A DNA stretch of 64,000 bases from Solirubrobacterales bacterium (lineage in GTDB: Bacteria; Actinomycetota; Thermoleophilia; Solirubrobacterales; 70-9): assembly GCA_023958085.1 (NCBI GenBank), contig JAMLGI010000003.1, positions 62,001 to 126,000 on the forward strand, read 5' to 3'. Every line of letters starts with the position of its first letter. The first letter of the stretch is position 1. The notes under the pieces were generated by a model. That model ran no database searches and was not told where the DNA came from. It saw only the letters and a program-made list of their open reading frames with translations. A program made the position numbers and the translations under genes. Shown one piece after another: positions 25,865-35,588 of the stretch.

Positions 25865-27040
25865 CTACCGCTCGGATTCGATCTGTCCCGGGACCCTCGC
25901 CGGGGGACGACGGTACCTGGCCGGAGTGCGTGACAGCCGGATCGGACTGGCCGGCAACCGGACCTGGCCACCGTCCTCGTACCCGACCGTGACGATCGGA
26001 TCCAGGCCGAGGTCCGAGGCAAGCCTGAACGCCTCTCCGATGTCGTTGACGCGGCCGGCCGGGACCCGAACCCGGGCGAGCCGTTCGGTCCAGTGGTCGA
26101 CCGGCCTTTCGCGAAGATGGAGTTCCAGCTGATCCCGCAGCGAGTCCCGGTTCGAGACCCGCAGTTCATTGCTGCGGTATCGGTCGTCATCGGCCAGATC
26201 CGGGACCCCGAGCTCCTCGCAGAGATCCCGGAACTGGCGGTCGTTGCCAACCGCCAGGACGAGGTCGCCATCGGCCGCGGCATAGGCCGAGTACGGGGCG
26301 ATCGAGGGGTGATCGTTACCCATCCGTCCGGCGACCACCCCACCCGCGGTGTAAGCCGCCGACTGGTTCACCAACGAGGCCAGCAGGGAGGAGAGCAGAT
26401 TGATGTCCACCCGCTGTCCCTCACCGGTGGCGTCGCGATGGCGGAGCGCCGCGAGAATCCCGATGCCGGCAAAAAGACCGGCCAGCACGTCAACCATCGC
26501 CACCCCGACCTTGCGCGGTGGCTCCCCGGCACCCCCGGTGATGCTCATCAGTCCACCCACCGCCTGGGCCAGGAGGTCGTATCCGGGCATCGCCCTGCCC
26601 TCCCCGTCCCCGAACCCGGTGATCGAGCAGTAGATCAGGCCCGGATTCAGTTCCTTCAGGGCCTCGTAGCCCAGTCCCAGTGAGTCCATCAGCCCGACCC
26701 GGAAGTTCTCGACGAGAATGTCCGAATCGGCGATCAGTCGCCGGGCTTCCTCCTGACCGTCCGGGTCCCTCAGGTCGACGACCTGCGACACCTTGTTGCG
26801 ATTGACCGACAGAAAGTAGGTCGCGACCCCGTGCTCATCCTGCGGGGGCAGCCAGGCCCTGGTGTCGTCGCCGCTTCCGGGACGCTCGATCTTGACCACG
26901 TCGGCTCCGAGATCCCCGAGGATCATCGTGGCAAACGGCCCGGCCAGAACGCGGGAGAAATCGGCCACCCTGAGGCCCTCCAGAGCTGAATCCTGCTTGT
27001 CCGGGCCGGGGGGATCTTCGCTGCGCGGTGTGCTGGTCAT
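25865..27040 (-). CDS. CaiB/BaiF family (class III) CoA-transferase
   Basis: 391 residues. LEGLRVADFSRVLAGPFATMILGDLGADVVKIERPG, in shorter segments, is the family N-terminus, with the catalytic Asp expected in VENFRVGLMDSLGLGYEALK; NRNKVSQVVDLRDPDG and YDLLAQAVGGLMSITG follow. It moves CoA between acyl groups. The ATG at 27040 has a TACGGT box 7 nt upstream (27048-27053), so the longer frame to 27313 is not used. Divergent from the MFS gene. Confidence 0.92.
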   Translation of the reverse strand: MTSTPRSEDPPGPDKQDSALEGLRVADFSRVLAGPFATMILGDLGADVVKIERPGSGDDTRAWLPPQDEHGVATYFLSVNRNKVSQVVDLRDPDGQEEARRLIADSDILVENFRVGLMDSLGLGYEALKELNPGLIYCSITGFGDGEGRAMPGYDLLAQAVGGLMSITGGAGEPPRKVGVAMVDVLAGLFAGIGILAALRHRDATGEGQRVDINLLSSLLASLVNQSAAYTAGGVVAGRMGNDHPSIAPYSAYAAADGDLVLAVGNDRQFRDLCEELGVPDLADDDRYRSNELRVSNRDSLRDQLELHLRERPVDHWTERLARVRVPAGRVNDIGEAFRLASDLGLDPIVTVGYEDGGQVRLPASPIRLSRTPARYRRPPARVPGQIESER

Positions 27041-27112
27041 TCCGTCAACCGTAGCGGCCCGGGCCGGCTTGACCGGACGGTCGGCACCACCGGCATCTGA
27101 GAAGCTGACCGA

Positions 27113-28276
27113 ATGCCCCGGGACAGTGAACTCGACCGCCGTTCGATCACCGTCCTCGCGGCCGGTCACTGCTGCGTCGACATCTGCCAGGGGGCGATCC
27201 CCGCGCTGATGCCGTTCATGGTGATCCGCCGTGGCTACAGCTACTCCGAGGCAACCGCCCTGCTTCTGGTCATGACCTTCGCCTCCTCGATGCTTCAACC
27301 GATCTTCGGCCACGCCTCCGACCGGCGGTCACTGGCCTGGCTTCTCCCCGGCGGGATCCTGCTCGGCGGAATCGGGCTCGCCGTGGTCGGTCTCACCGCC
27401 TCCTTCGGCCTGACCCTGGCCGCGGTATTCCTGTCCGGGCTGGGCGTCGGCGCCTATCACCCGGAGGGTGCCCGGTTCGCAAACTTCGTCGCGGGAGAAC
27501 GCCGGGCCACCGGAATGAGCCTGTACGCGGTCGGCGGGAACATCGGCTTCGCCCTCGGTCCGGTGGTGGTCACCGCCCTGGTCCTGCCGCTCGGCATCGG
27601 CGGGCTGGCCTGGATCGGGATCCCGATGGCGATCGCCGCCGCCCTGCTCGCATCCGAGCTGCCACGGTTGAAACGGTTCGCGGACCCGGGAGCAGAAGCC
27701 ACCGGAGCACCGTCCGGCGAGACCGGGGACCGCTGGCTGCCGTTCAGCGGGGTCGCCGCGATCGCCGGCTTCCGTTCCGCCACCTACTTTGCCTTGCAGG
27801 CATTCGTGCCGCTCTGGTTCATTCAGCACCTCGACGAGTCGGCCGCGGTCGGCAACGGGGCGCTTGCCGCGCTGCTCCTGGCCGGTGCCATCGGCACCCT
27901 GATCGGTGGCCGAGCTGCCGACCGCGCCGGCCGGCGACTGGTGATCAAGGTCTCGATGGGTCTGACCACGCCGCTGATCCTCGCCTTTCTGCTGGTCGGA
28001 CCGATCCCGGCAATCATCGTTCTCGCAGCGACCGGATTCTTCATGATCGGCACCTTCTCGATCACGGTCGTCCTGGGACAGGAGTACCTGCCGAACCGCA
28101 TCGGGCTGGCCTCCGGGGTGACCCTGGGGGCGGCAATCGGGTTCGGTGGCCTGGTGGCGTGGTTGCTGGGGCTTGTCGCCGACCAGACCGGCCTGCTGAC
28201 CGTGCTCCTGATCACCGCCGCCATGCCGCTTCCGGCCTTCCTCTTTGCGACCGTTCTTCCCGCCCCGAACCGGTAG
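27113..28276 (+). CDS. MFS exporter, fosmidomycin-resistance (Fsr)-like
   Basis: 387 residues with about 12 membrane helices. LAAGHCCVDICQGAIPALMPFM is the Fsr-type first helix; FGHASDRRSLAWLLPGG is the loop 2-3 MFS motif; GAYHPEGARFANFVAGERRATGMS is the Fsr-family signature after helix 4. It probably exports small phosphonates or other toxins by proton antiport. Overlaps nothing; 72 bp divergent from the CoA-transferase. Confidence 0.88.
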   Translation: MPRDSELDRRSITVLAAGHCCVDICQGAIPALMPFMVIRRGYSYSEATALLLVMTFASSMLQPIFGHASDRRSLAWLLPGGILLGGIGLAVVGLTASFGLTLAAVFLSGLGVGAYHPEGARFANFVAGERRATGMSLYAVGGNIGFALGPVVVTALVLPLGIGGLAWIGIPMAIAAALLASELPRLKRFADPGAEATGAPSGETGDRWLPFSGVAAIAGFRSATYFALQAFVPLWFIQHLDESAAVGNGALAALLLAGAIGTLIGGRAADRAGRRLVIKVSMGLTTPLILAFLLVGPIPAIIVLAATGFFMIGTFSITVVLGQEYLPNRIGLASGVTLGAAIGFGGLVAWLLGLVADQTGLLTVLLITAAMPLPAFLFATVLPAPNR

Positions 28277-28447
28277 CCGCCGCGAAGCCTGCGTCGCCGC
28301 CCCTGAATCCGTGCAGAGCCACCGCCGGGGCGTTAACTTGAAGTCCCTCGGGAATCCGCCCGGGGCGGGTCAGGACGGACTGACGCAGGGACGGCTCAGA
28401 TAGAACCCCACACGGAAATTTCGCAGGACACGACTCTCGCCCCGTTG

Positions 28448-31066
28448 ATGGCGGAACTGAACGACTGCCGTTCCCTGGCCGAGGCGGGGAAACGCGTCAC
28501 CGCATTCATGATCGAGAGTTTCGGTGCGACCGCGGCCGCGGTCTTCGACGTGGAGGGTCCGGTTGCGGCCCATCCCGCGCGGATCCCCGCCCCCTTGATC
28601 GGCGAGCTCGGGGAGATTCCCCCCGGGGTCGGGGCGTGGTCCCCGGTTGAAACCGAGAGTGGTCTGGTGGCTATCTCCTATCTGGTCGGCGGGTCGGATC
28701 GGGTACGGGTCGTGTCCGCGTGGGAACGGACCAACTCCGGCTCGGTTTCCCGGGTTCGCACCGTCGCCGAGGTTCTGGCGGGCTGGCTGGAGGCCGCCGA
28801 TTCCGACTCGATCAAGCGGGAGTGGCCGAAGCCGGAGTACAGGCGTCATCCCCTGAACAACGAGGATTTCGCCAACCTGATCGAGGCCATCCCGGCGATC
28901 TTCTACATCGCCGAGATGGGAGTCGATGGTCGTTGGCACTACGTCAGCCCCCAGATCGAGAAGGTGCTGGGCTACTCGCCGGCTGAGTGGATGGAAGACC
29001 ACGAACTCTGGTACCGGTCGATCCATCCCGATGACCTTGAACACGCCCTCTCGTTCGAGGACAAGAGGCTGATCGGTCTCGACATGATGCCTCCGGCCGC
29101 GTACCGGCTGCGGACCAAGGAGGGACGCTACATCTGGATCTACGAACGCTCGCGACTGATTCGGAACCAGGAGGGGACCCCCCTCTGGCACGGCGTGGTC
29201 CAGGATGTGACCGCGCTCAAGGAGGCCGAGATCAGCCTGGCCCGCAAGGTCGAGCAGCAGGCGATCCTGGCCAAACTCGGCGAGATGGCAGTACAGGGAG
29301 TCAGGCCCGACGAACTGCTGGAGAACGCGGTCCGCCGGATCGCCGGACTCGAGAGCGCGATCGAGGTTTCCGTGTGGGAACAGGTGAGCGATGACACCCT
29401 CGGGGTGATCGCCCGCTCCGGCAACCTGGGAAAGTACGATCGCATCCCATTTCTCACCGACGATTTCCCCGGGGCGGATCTGATTCGGGGGAGGCCGGCC
29501 CTGATTCAAAGCTGGGACAACGACGATCACCGACTCGATCCGTTCCGGGAAACCAGGCCTCCCGAGGCAGCCAGCAGCTTCGCTGCCCCGATCTTCGGGA
29601 CTGACGAAGGGTTCGGGTTTCTCCTGATCCACTCGGATCACGAAGACGCCTTCTCCGCGGAGGACTCCGATTTCCTGCTGGCAACTGCCGGCATGCTCGG
29701 CAACGCCATCCAGCGCAGCCGGGCGGATCATCAGCTTCGCCATCGCCTCGACCACGACTCCCTGACCGAGCTTCCGAACCGGCGCTACTTCGAGTCCCGC
29801 CTCGGCAAGGCGCTTGCCGCCGCCGACCTGAACGAGACGACGGTGGCCCTGATCTTCCTCGACCTCGATCATTTTAAGCTGATCAACGACGGGGTCGGCC
29901 ACGGAGCCGGCGACGAGGTGCTTCGGACGGTTGCCCCCCGACTCACCCGTGGGGTGCGCCACAACGACACGGTTGCGCGGTTCGGCGGGGACGAGTTCGG
30001 GGTGATCCTGCCTGCGGTTGCCGATGCGGACGAGGCCACCGAAGTGGCGGAACGCATTCTCGCGTCGATCTCGGAACCGATCAGGGTGGACGGAGCGGAG
30101 CGGCGAATCACGGCCAGTGCCGGGATCTCGATCCGGCACCCGGGTGGGAATCGGGAGCACTCGGTCGAGGACATGATCCGGGAGGCCGATGCCGCCATGT
30201 ACAGCGCCAAGGAGGCCGGGCGCTCAACCGTTCACGTCTTTGACGGTTCGATCCAGGAGAGGGTGATCAAGCGACTCGAGACCGAACGGGAACTCCGGGC
30301 AGCGTTGGCCAACGGTGAACTCGCGGTGGCGTACCAGCCGATCATCGAGCTGAAGGGCGGACGGCTGACCGGTTTCGAGGCCCTGGTCCGATGGAACCAC
30401 CGGGAGAAGGGGGTGATCCTGCCGGAAGACTTCATTCCGATCGCCGAGCAGAGCGAGCTGATCCGGGAAGTGGACTCGTGGGTCCTGGCGCGGGCGGTGG
30501 GCGACGCCGCCGAATGGAATCGCGGCCGGGCGGCCGACGATGCGGTCGGAGTCTCGGTGAACTGCTCGGCGCGCCAGATAGGAAACCTCAACCTGGCCGG
30601 GCTGGTTCGGGATCTGCTCGACCGCCACCAGCTTGCCCCGGAGCAGATCACCCTCGAGTTGGTCGAGACCACACTGCTGTCCGGGAACCGGCATGTCGGT
30701 GTGGTGCTGGCCGAGCTTGACGGGCTCGGTGTCCGGCTGTCACTGGACGACTTCGGAACCGGGTTTTCGTCGCTGGGATACCTCGCCGAGTTCCCCCTGG
30801 ACGAGGTCAAGATCGATCGCAAGTTCATCGAACTGGTGAGCGAGGGCGACCGGCGGGGATCGGCGATCGCGGGGGCGATAATCCAGATCGGCAAGGCACT
30901 CTCGATGACCGTGGTGGCCGAGGCCGTGAACGCCGACGACGTCCTCGATCTGATCCGGGAGATGGGCTGCCATCGGGCTCAGGGCTTCATGATCTCGAAG
31001 CCGCTGAGTCCGGGTGAAGCGACTGAACTGGCGCTCCAGGACGGCTGGACCGTCTACGCCGACTGA
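28448..31066 (+). CDS. PAS-GAF-GGDEF-EAL c-di-GMP turnover protein
   Basis: 872 residues from the ATG at 28448. Residues ~137-262 form a PAS domain (FANLIEAIPAIFYIAEMG; VVQDVTALKEAE linker). Residues ~285-425 are GAF-like. A GGDEF domain with an intact FGGDEFGVIL (~residue 513) makes c-di-GMP, and an EAL domain with GFEALVRWN (~residue 643), DDFGTGFSSLGYL and KIDRKFIEL degrades it. Both motifs are intact, so it may switch activity by signal. No transmembrane segment; cytoplasmic. The 170 bp before it show no riboswitch I recognise. Its 3' end overlaps the convergent cyclopropane synthase by 13 bp. Confidence 0.93.
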   Translation: MAELNDCRSLAEAGKRVTAFMIESFGATAAAVFDVEGPVAAHPARIPAPLIGELGEIPPGVGAWSPVETESGLVAISYLVGGSDRVRVVSAWERTNSGSVSRVRTVAEVLAGWLEAADSDSIKREWPKPEYRRHPLNNEDFANLIEAIPAIFYIAEMGVDGRWHYVSPQIEKVLGYSPAEWMEDHELWYRSIHPDDLEHALSFEDKRLIGLDMMPPAAYRLRTKEGRYIWIYERSRLIRNQEGTPLWHGVVQDVTALKEAEISLARKVEQQAILAKLGEMAVQGVRPDELLENAVRRIAGLESAIEVSVWEQVSDDTLGVIARSGNLGKYDRIPFLTDDFPGADLIRGRPALIQSWDNDDHRLDPFRETRPPEAASSFAAPIFGTDEGFGFLLIHSDHEDAFSAEDSDFLLATAGMLGNAIQRSRADHQLRHRLDHDSLTELPNRRYFESRLGKALAAADLNETTVALIFLDLDHFKLINDGVGHGAGDEVLRTVAPRLTRGVRHNDTVARFGGDEFGVILPAVADADEATEVAERILASISEPIRVDGAERRITASAGISIRHPGGNREHSVEDMIREADAAMYSAKEAGRSTVHVFDGSIQERVIKRLETERELRAALANGELAVAYQPIIELKGGRLTGFEALVRWNHREKGVILPEDFIPIAEQSELIREVDSWVLARAVGDAAEWNRGRAADDAVGVSVNCSARQIGNLNLAGLVRDLLDRHQLAPEQITLELVETTLLSGNRHVGVVLAELDGLGVRLSLDDFGTGFSSLGYLAEFPLDEVKIDRKFIELVSEGDRRGSAIAGAIIQIGKALSMTVVAEAVNADDVLDLIREMGCHRAQGFMISKPLSPGEATELALQDGWTVYAD

Positions 31067-32427
31067 GTCCGGGACGGAACGTTCGCAGCCCCGTCTTCGG
31101 TCGGGACCTGCAGACTCCCAGCCGGTGCCACGAAGGTGGGGCGAGCGAGTTCGATCCCGGGTGAGGGTCGGTAGAGCGGCCTCTGTTCATGTTCCGGCAG
31201 CACCGCCAGCATCTGCTGCACCGAGATGTCGCCTCGCTCGAAGGCGAGCGCCGATGCGGTCATGTAGAGCTCCCAGATCCGCCGCCGCTCGGCTCCGACC
31301 TCGGCCAGGGCCAGTTCCGGATTCGAGGCGAGATTTCGAACCCAGTGACGCAGGGTGAGCGCGTAGTGCTCCCGCAGGGCCTCGGTGTCCCGCAGTTCCT
31401 GCCCGGAGCGCTCGAGCGCCCGGATCACCTTGGCCACCCGGTGAAGCTCCCCGTCCGGGAAGACGTAGTGGGTGATGAACGTGTTGGGCGACTCCTCGTT
31501 CGAGTGCTGCCGGCAGATCCCGTGGTGGAGTGCCAGTCCGCCGGGTCTGCCCAGCGCCGCGACCGTCTCCATGTAGCGATCCAGCATGCTCGAACCCACG
31601 TGCTCGAACATCCCGACCGAGGCGATCTTGTCGTAGGGACCATCACCGACCTCCCGGTAGTCCTGGATCCGGATCTCGCATCGGTCGCCCAACCCGGCTT
31701 CACGGATCCGCTCCCGGGCCAGTTCCGCCTGCGCCTCGGAGAGCGTGACCCCGACCGCCTGCACCCCATAGTTAGCGGCGGCGTGCATCACCAGCGAGCC
31801 CCAGCCGCAGCCGATGTCGAGAAAGCGCTCTCCCTGCTCGAGCCGGAGTTTCCGGCAGATCACGTCGAGCTTGCGGGTCTGGGCTTCCTCCAGCGAGTCG
31901 TCGGGACTCTCGAAGTAGGCGCAGGAGTAGACCAGGGTCGGACCCAGAATCAGCCGGTAGAACCGGTTGGAAACGTCGTAGTGGTGGCTGATCGCCTGCC
32001 GGTCCCGGCGCAGGGAGTGCATCCTGCCCCCGACCCTGGCTTCGGATTCGGGTGGGCTCGGTGGCGGGAGCCGGACCGCCCCCACCGAGACGGCGATCCG
32101 AACTGCCTCCAGTTTGTCCCGCCAGGAGATGTCGAATCCGTACATGCGTGCGCCGGCGGCCATGACCCGCTCGATGTCTCCTTCCAGTTCCAGCTCGCCT
32201 GAAACGAAAGCCCGCGCCAGCCCGAGCTGGTCGGGTCGGCCGGCCGCATAGGCCAGAGCCTTCGGACTTCGGAGTACAACCGTGTCGGTGGCGGATCCGC
32301 GTGTCCCGGAACCAAGTTCGCTGCCATCCCAGAACCGGACCGCAGCCGGTAACGGACCACCGAGCCGGGCCTCGGCCCGGGACCAGATCGGTACAAAACG
32401 CTCTGCAACACCTCCGGTCGAGTACAT
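31054..32427 (-). CDS. Cyclopropane-fatty-acyl-phospholipid synthase
   Basis: 457 residues. The N-terminal lipid-binding part is followed by HHYDVSNRFYRLILGPTLVYSCAYF and the SAM site FLDIGCGWGSLVMHAA, then VGMFEHVG and the C-terminal LRHWVRNL. It adds a methylene from SAM to unsaturated acyl chains in membrane phospholipids, as in stationary-phase or stress adaptation. The ATG lies 6 nt after TAGGTT (32434-32439), consistent with leaderless expression. It converges on the GGDEF-EAL gene with a 13-bp overlap. Confidence 0.94.
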   Translation of the reverse strand: MYSTGGVAERFVPIWSRAEARLGGPLPAAVRFWDGSELGSGTRGSATDTVVLRSPKALAYAAGRPDQLGLARAFVSGELELEGDIERVMAAGARMYGFDISWRDKLEAVRIAVSVGAVRLPPPSPPESEARVGGRMHSLRRDRQAISHHYDVSNRFYRLILGPTLVYSCAYFESPDDSLEEAQTRKLDVICRKLRLEQGERFLDIGCGWGSLVMHAAANYGVQAVGVTLSEAQAELARERIREAGLGDRCEIRIQDYREVGDGPYDKIASVGMFEHVGSSMLDRYMETVAALGRPGGLALHHGICRQHSNEESPNTFITHYVFPDGELHRVAKVIRALERSGQELRDTEALREHYALTLRHWVRNLASNPELALAEVGAERRRIWELYMTASALAFERGDISVQQMLAVLPEHEQRPLYRPSPGIELARPTFVAPAGSLQVPTEDGAANVPSRTQSA

Positions 32428-32499
32428 ATGAAGAACCTAACCCGGACCGAGCCGATTTCAAACCTTTCCGCGCAGACACTCACGAGGCGGGAATGCTGG

Positions 32500-32505
32500 T
32501 AAGTT
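32500..32505 (+). promoter_or_regulatory. Candidate -10 of the second cold-shock gene
   Basis: TAAGTT ~57 nt before the ATG. It lies between two arms of an inverted repeat (ACGAGGCG / CGCCTCGT, ~32482-32514). The leader also contains a 12-bp palindrome, ACATCATGATGT (32541-32552), touching the SD. Confidence 0.4.
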
Positions 32506-32562
32506 GCGCCTCGTTGGGCCGGGAGGAGAGATCCGGCAATACATCATGATGTGGAGGAAGTA

Positions 32563-32766
32563 ATGCCGACTGGGACAGTCAAGTGGTTCAGTGACGAGAA
32601 GGGGTTCGGGTTCATCACGCCCGATGATGGATCGAAGGACGTCTTCGTCCACCACAGTGCGATCCAGGCCGACGGCTTCCGCACCCTCGCCGAGGGTGCC
32701 AAGGTCAGCTACGAATCCGAGGACGGCCCCAAGGGACCGGCCGCGGCTTCGGTCGAAGCGATCTGA
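32563..32766 (+). CDS. Cold-shock protein (CspA family), copy 2
   Basis: 67 residues, 94% identical to copy 1 at 24451, with the same RNP1 (KGFGFI) and RNP2 (VFVHH). SD GGAGGAAG, 3 nt before the ATG. The leader has no obvious extended similarity to that of copy 1 beyond the last ~14 nt. Having two nearly identical paralogues 8 kb apart with different leaders suggests different induction. Confidence 0.96.
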   Translation: MPTGTVKWFSDEKGFGFITPDDGSKDVFVHHSAIQADGFRTLAEGAKVSYESEDGPKGPAAASVEAI

Positions 32767-32803
32767 TCGCGGTTCCGGGACCCGGACGGACCCGGACCTG
32801 AAG

Positions 32804-32832
32804 CGCCCGCCTCCCGGCGGGCGTTTCTTTTT
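32804..32832 (+). terminator. Intrinsic terminator of cold-shock gene 2
   Basis: An 8-bp GC stem (CGCCCGCC / GGCGGGCG) with a TCCC loop, followed by TTTCTTTTT, 38 nt after the stop codon. Confidence 0.92.
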
Positions 32833-32863
32833 CCTTGGAGCAGCGAGACCCGTCGCTGGACGG

Positions 32864-33331
32864 TCAGTCCGCGGTGCCGTAGACCGCGCGCTTGATCATC
32901 CGGATCGAGCGGATCACCGAGTCCAGGAAGGGCTCCGTTTCATCGAGCAGACGCCGGTACTCGGCCTCTCCGTCGGGCGTGATCGAGTAGAAGCGGCGGG
33001 TCCGCTTGTCCGGATGCTCCCAGTCCCCCCTGATCAGACCGCGCCCTTCGAGATCCCTCAGGAGCGGGTACATGGTGTTCGGGTTGACCGAGATCACTCC
33101 CTGGGTCAGCTCCTCGATCGCCTCGATCAGATGGTTGCCGTAGGAGGGGTCGTCGCGGATCAGGTGGAAGACGAGCAGCGGAACCACGTCCCGGCGGCGC
33201 ATCTCGCCCCCGAACGCATCGGATGTGCGTCCGCCCCGTTTCCGGCCGACGGGTTCCTTGACCCGGCGGTTGGCCGCCTCGGTCGCCTCGGTCACAGCGT
33301 CGCCCAGCGGCCTCTGACGGGAAGAAGACAT
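32864..33331 (-). CDS. PadR-family transcriptional regulator
   Basis: 155 residues from the ATG at 33331. An extra N-terminal basic segment (~45 residues: RRVKEPVGRKRGGR) precedes the PadR winged helix: RRRDVVPLLVFHLIRDDPSYGNHLIEAI, INPN-like VNPNTMYPLLRDLEGRGLI and RRFYSITPDGEAEYRRLL. A C-terminal dimerising helix follows. The start is set by TAGACT (33339-33344) 7 nt upstream. It diverges from recD2 by 95 bp; PadR repressors usually control an adjacent gene or themselves. Confidence 0.9.
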   Translation of the reverse strand: MSSSRQRPLGDAVTEATEAANRRVKEPVGRKRGGRTSDAFGGEMRRRDVVPLLVFHLIRDDPSYGNHLIEAIEELTQGVISVNPNTMYPLLRDLEGRGLIRGDWEHPDKRTRRFYSITPDGEAEYRRLLDETEPFLDSVIRSIRMIKRAVYGTAD

Positions 33332-33338
33332 TGGGGCG

Positions 33339-33344
33339 AGTCTA
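33339..33344 (-). promoter_or_regulatory. -10 box of the PadR gene
   Basis: TAGACT on the minus strand, 7 nt before the ATG at 33331; it argues against the longer frame beginning at 33352, whose first codons would precede the transcription start. Confidence 0.5.
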
Positions 33345-33426
33345 GAAGGCATGGCCAGGACCTTGCCCCGGGGATCCCCCGGCGAATGAAGCCGGAAGGT
33401 TCCGGTCGGGCCAATACCCTGCGGTG

Positions 33427-35559
33427 ATGGACTCGGCCACGGAACCTCTTTTTTCAGACGAGACCGGTTTCTCCGGGCCGGTCACCGTGGTTCACGTGGT
33501 CTTCGCCTCGAACGACGGCGACTACGCCGTGGTCGAGGTCCGGGACGGTTCCGGTGAGGAGTTCATCGCGATCGGCTCCCTGACCCATCTCTCGCCGGGG
33601 GCACGGGCACGGATGACCGGTGAGTGGCAGGAACACACCCGCTACGGACGGCAACTGAGGGCCAACACCGCGATTCCGCTCGACCCGACCGACCGGGAGG
33701 GACAGGTCGCCTACCTGAGCTCCCTGCGGAACATCGGCGAGGTCCGGGCCGAAGCTCTCTGCGACCTGTTCGGGGAGGAGGTTCTCGACCGGATCGCCGC
33801 CGATCCGTCCGCCGCCTTCGGTTCGCTTCCGAAATTCGGGAAGAAACGGGTCGAGGCAGCGGTAGCGAGCTGGTACGAGACCCGGGCGGTGCGGGACCTC
33901 CACGTCGAGCTCGGGCCTCACGGCCTGGCCCACCTCGCCGGCCGGATCAATGCCCGTTTCGGCGATGAGGCCCTTCGGGTCCTGCGTGAAGATCCCTACC
34001 GGCTGACCGAGGTGGACGGGGTCGGGTTCCAGCGGGCCGATGTGATCGCCCAGGGGGCGGGGGTGCCACCCGAGTCCGACCGTCGTGCCCAGGCCGCGGC
34101 CTGGTACCTGCTGGGGGAGGCCGAGCGCCGTGGTCACACTCACTTGACCGCCGGGGACCTGGCGAAGAAGACCGGGGATCTGCTCGGGTTGAAACCCGAT
34201 CCGGAGGTGCTTCTCGCCGCACCGGGCTTGATCGTCGAGGGCGAGCGGGTCTATCGGGAACGGACCCTGAACCGTGAACAGTGGGTCGCGGCCGAGCTGC
34301 GGGACCGGGCCGAGGCCGAACCTCAACTGGAGGTGAACCCCAGGCCGTCCGTGGGAAGCGAACTCACCGGTGAACAGTGGCGGGCGGTCGAGGCGGCCTT
34401 CACCGCCCGGATCTCGGTGGTCACCGGAGGCCCCGGCGTCGGCAAGACCGTCTGCACCCGGGCGATCGTCGATTCCGCCCGCGAAGCCCGACTGCGGGTC
34501 GGCCTCTGTGCTCCCACCGGCCGGGCCGCCCGCCGGATGGCCGAGGCGACCGGAACCGAGGCGCACACCATCCACCGTCTGCTCGAGTGGCGACCCGGGT
34601 CGGAACCAACCTTCCGGCCGGGCCATCCGTTGCCGCTGGAACTGCTGATCGTCGATGAAGCCTCGATGATCAACCTGCACATGGCCGAGGTGCTGCTCGG
34701 CGGGGTCGGAATCGACACTCACATCGTTCTGGTCGGCGATGCCGACCAGCTGCCCCCGGTCGGGGCGGGCAAGCCGTTCTCGGATCTGCTCGAGTCCGGC
34801 CTGGTTCCGGCCACCCGGCTGACCCATGTGTTCCGGCAGGCAGCGCAATCGATGATCATCACTGCAGCCCACGAGGTGAACCAGGGCCGGGCCCCGCATC
34901 TGGAGCCAGGTCCGGACCAGCACCGGGACTTCCACCTGATGGAAAGGGTCGGTGGCTCAAAGGTGAAGCAGGCAGTGGTTCAGGTGATCAGCGAACGGGT
35001 CGCGGCGGGACTCGGACTCGACCCGATCCGGGATGCCCAGGTGCTGGCCCCGATCTACCGGGGTGATGCCGGAATCGATGTGCTCAACCGGGAGCTTCAG
35101 GCGAAGCTGAATCCGGACGGCCGGAAGGCGATCCGGGACCGTTTCCGGGTGGGCGACCGGGTGATCCAGACCCGGAACGCCTACGACCTCGGGCTGATGA
35201 ACGGCACGATCTGCTTCCTGATCGACGACGATCCGGACGAGGAGATGGCGGTACTCGAAACCGACGACGGGGAGCAGGTGATCCTGCCGTGGGATGACGC
35301 CGGTGACCTCAAGCTCGCCTACGCGATCTCGGTCCACAAGTCCCAGGGGTCGGAGATCCCGGTGGTCGTTTTCGTCTGCCACCGCTCTCATGCGGGAATG
35401 CTCACCCGGCCCCTGATCTACACCGCGATCACCAGGGCGAAGGAGATGTGCGTGCTGGTCGGTGACCGTCCCGCACTCGAGGCCGGGGTCCGCCGCGACG
35501 AGTCGGGCCGGCGAAACTCCTCCCTCGCCCGGCGGCTCGCCGGTGAACTCGACACCTGA
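33427..35559 (+). CDS. recD2: RecD2-type ATP-dependent 5'-3' DNA helicase
   Basis: 710 residues. The RecD2 N-terminal domain (OB-like, then LRNIGEVRAEALCDLFGEEVL helix-hairpin-helix) precedes SF1B helicase motifs: I GGPGVGKTVCTRA, Ia APTGRAARRM, II LIVDEASMI, III VGDADQLPPVGAG, IV-V and VI YAISVHKSQGSEIPVVV and YTAITRAKEM. Not associated with RecBC. Relatives give DNA-damage tolerance and unwind with 5'-3' polarity. The ATG at 33427 is preferred over the GTG three nt earlier because TACCCT lies exactly 6 nt before it (33415-33420). Confidence 0.94.
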   Translation: MDSATEPLFSDETGFSGPVTVVHVVFASNDGDYAVVEVRDGSGEEFIAIGSLTHLSPGARARMTGEWQEHTRYGRQLRANTAIPLDPTDREGQVAYLSSLRNIGEVRAEALCDLFGEEVLDRIAADPSAAFGSLPKFGKKRVEAAVASWYETRAVRDLHVELGPHGLAHLAGRINARFGDEALRVLREDPYRLTEVDGVGFQRADVIAQGAGVPPESDRRAQAAAWYLLGEAERRGHTHLTAGDLAKKTGDLLGLKPDPEVLLAAPGLIVEGERVYRERTLNREQWVAAELRDRAEAEPQLEVNPRPSVGSELTGEQWRAVEAAFTARISVVTGGPGVGKTVCTRAIVDSAREARLRVGLCAPTGRAARRMAEATGTEAHTIHRLLEWRPGSEPTFRPGHPLPLELLIVDEASMINLHMAEVLLGGVGIDTHIVLVGDADQLPPVGAGKPFSDLLESGLVPATRLTHVFRQAAQSMIITAAHEVNQGRAPHLEPGPDQHRDFHLMERVGGSKVKQAVVQVISERVAAGLGLDPIRDAQVLAPIYRGDAGIDVLNRELQAKLNPDGRKAIRDRFRVGDRVIQTRNAYDLGLMNGTICFLIDDDPDEEMAVLETDDGEQVILPWDDAGDLKLAYAISVHKSQGSEIPVVVFVCHRSHAGMLTRPLIYTAITRAKEMCVLVGDRPALEAGVRRDESGRRNSSLARRLAGELDT

Positions 35560-35588
35560 CCGGCCGGCCACCGACCGGAGGTCGGGCT

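Noticed and set aside
25926-26683. Plus-strand frames opposite the CoA-transferase
   Set aside because: The CaiB/BaiF signature is on the minus strand; the opposing frames have no motif.
28277-28447. c-di-GMP riboswitch before the GGDEF-EAL gene
   Set aside because: The GEMM consensus motifs are not present, only a GC-rich leader.
28370-30160. 596-codon minus-strand frame opposite the GGDEF-EAL gene
   Set aside because: PAS, GGDEF and EAL motifs are on the plus strand; the opposing frame has none.
33454-34935. 493-codon minus-strand frame opposite recD2
   Set aside because: The helicase motifs on the plus strand are unambiguous.
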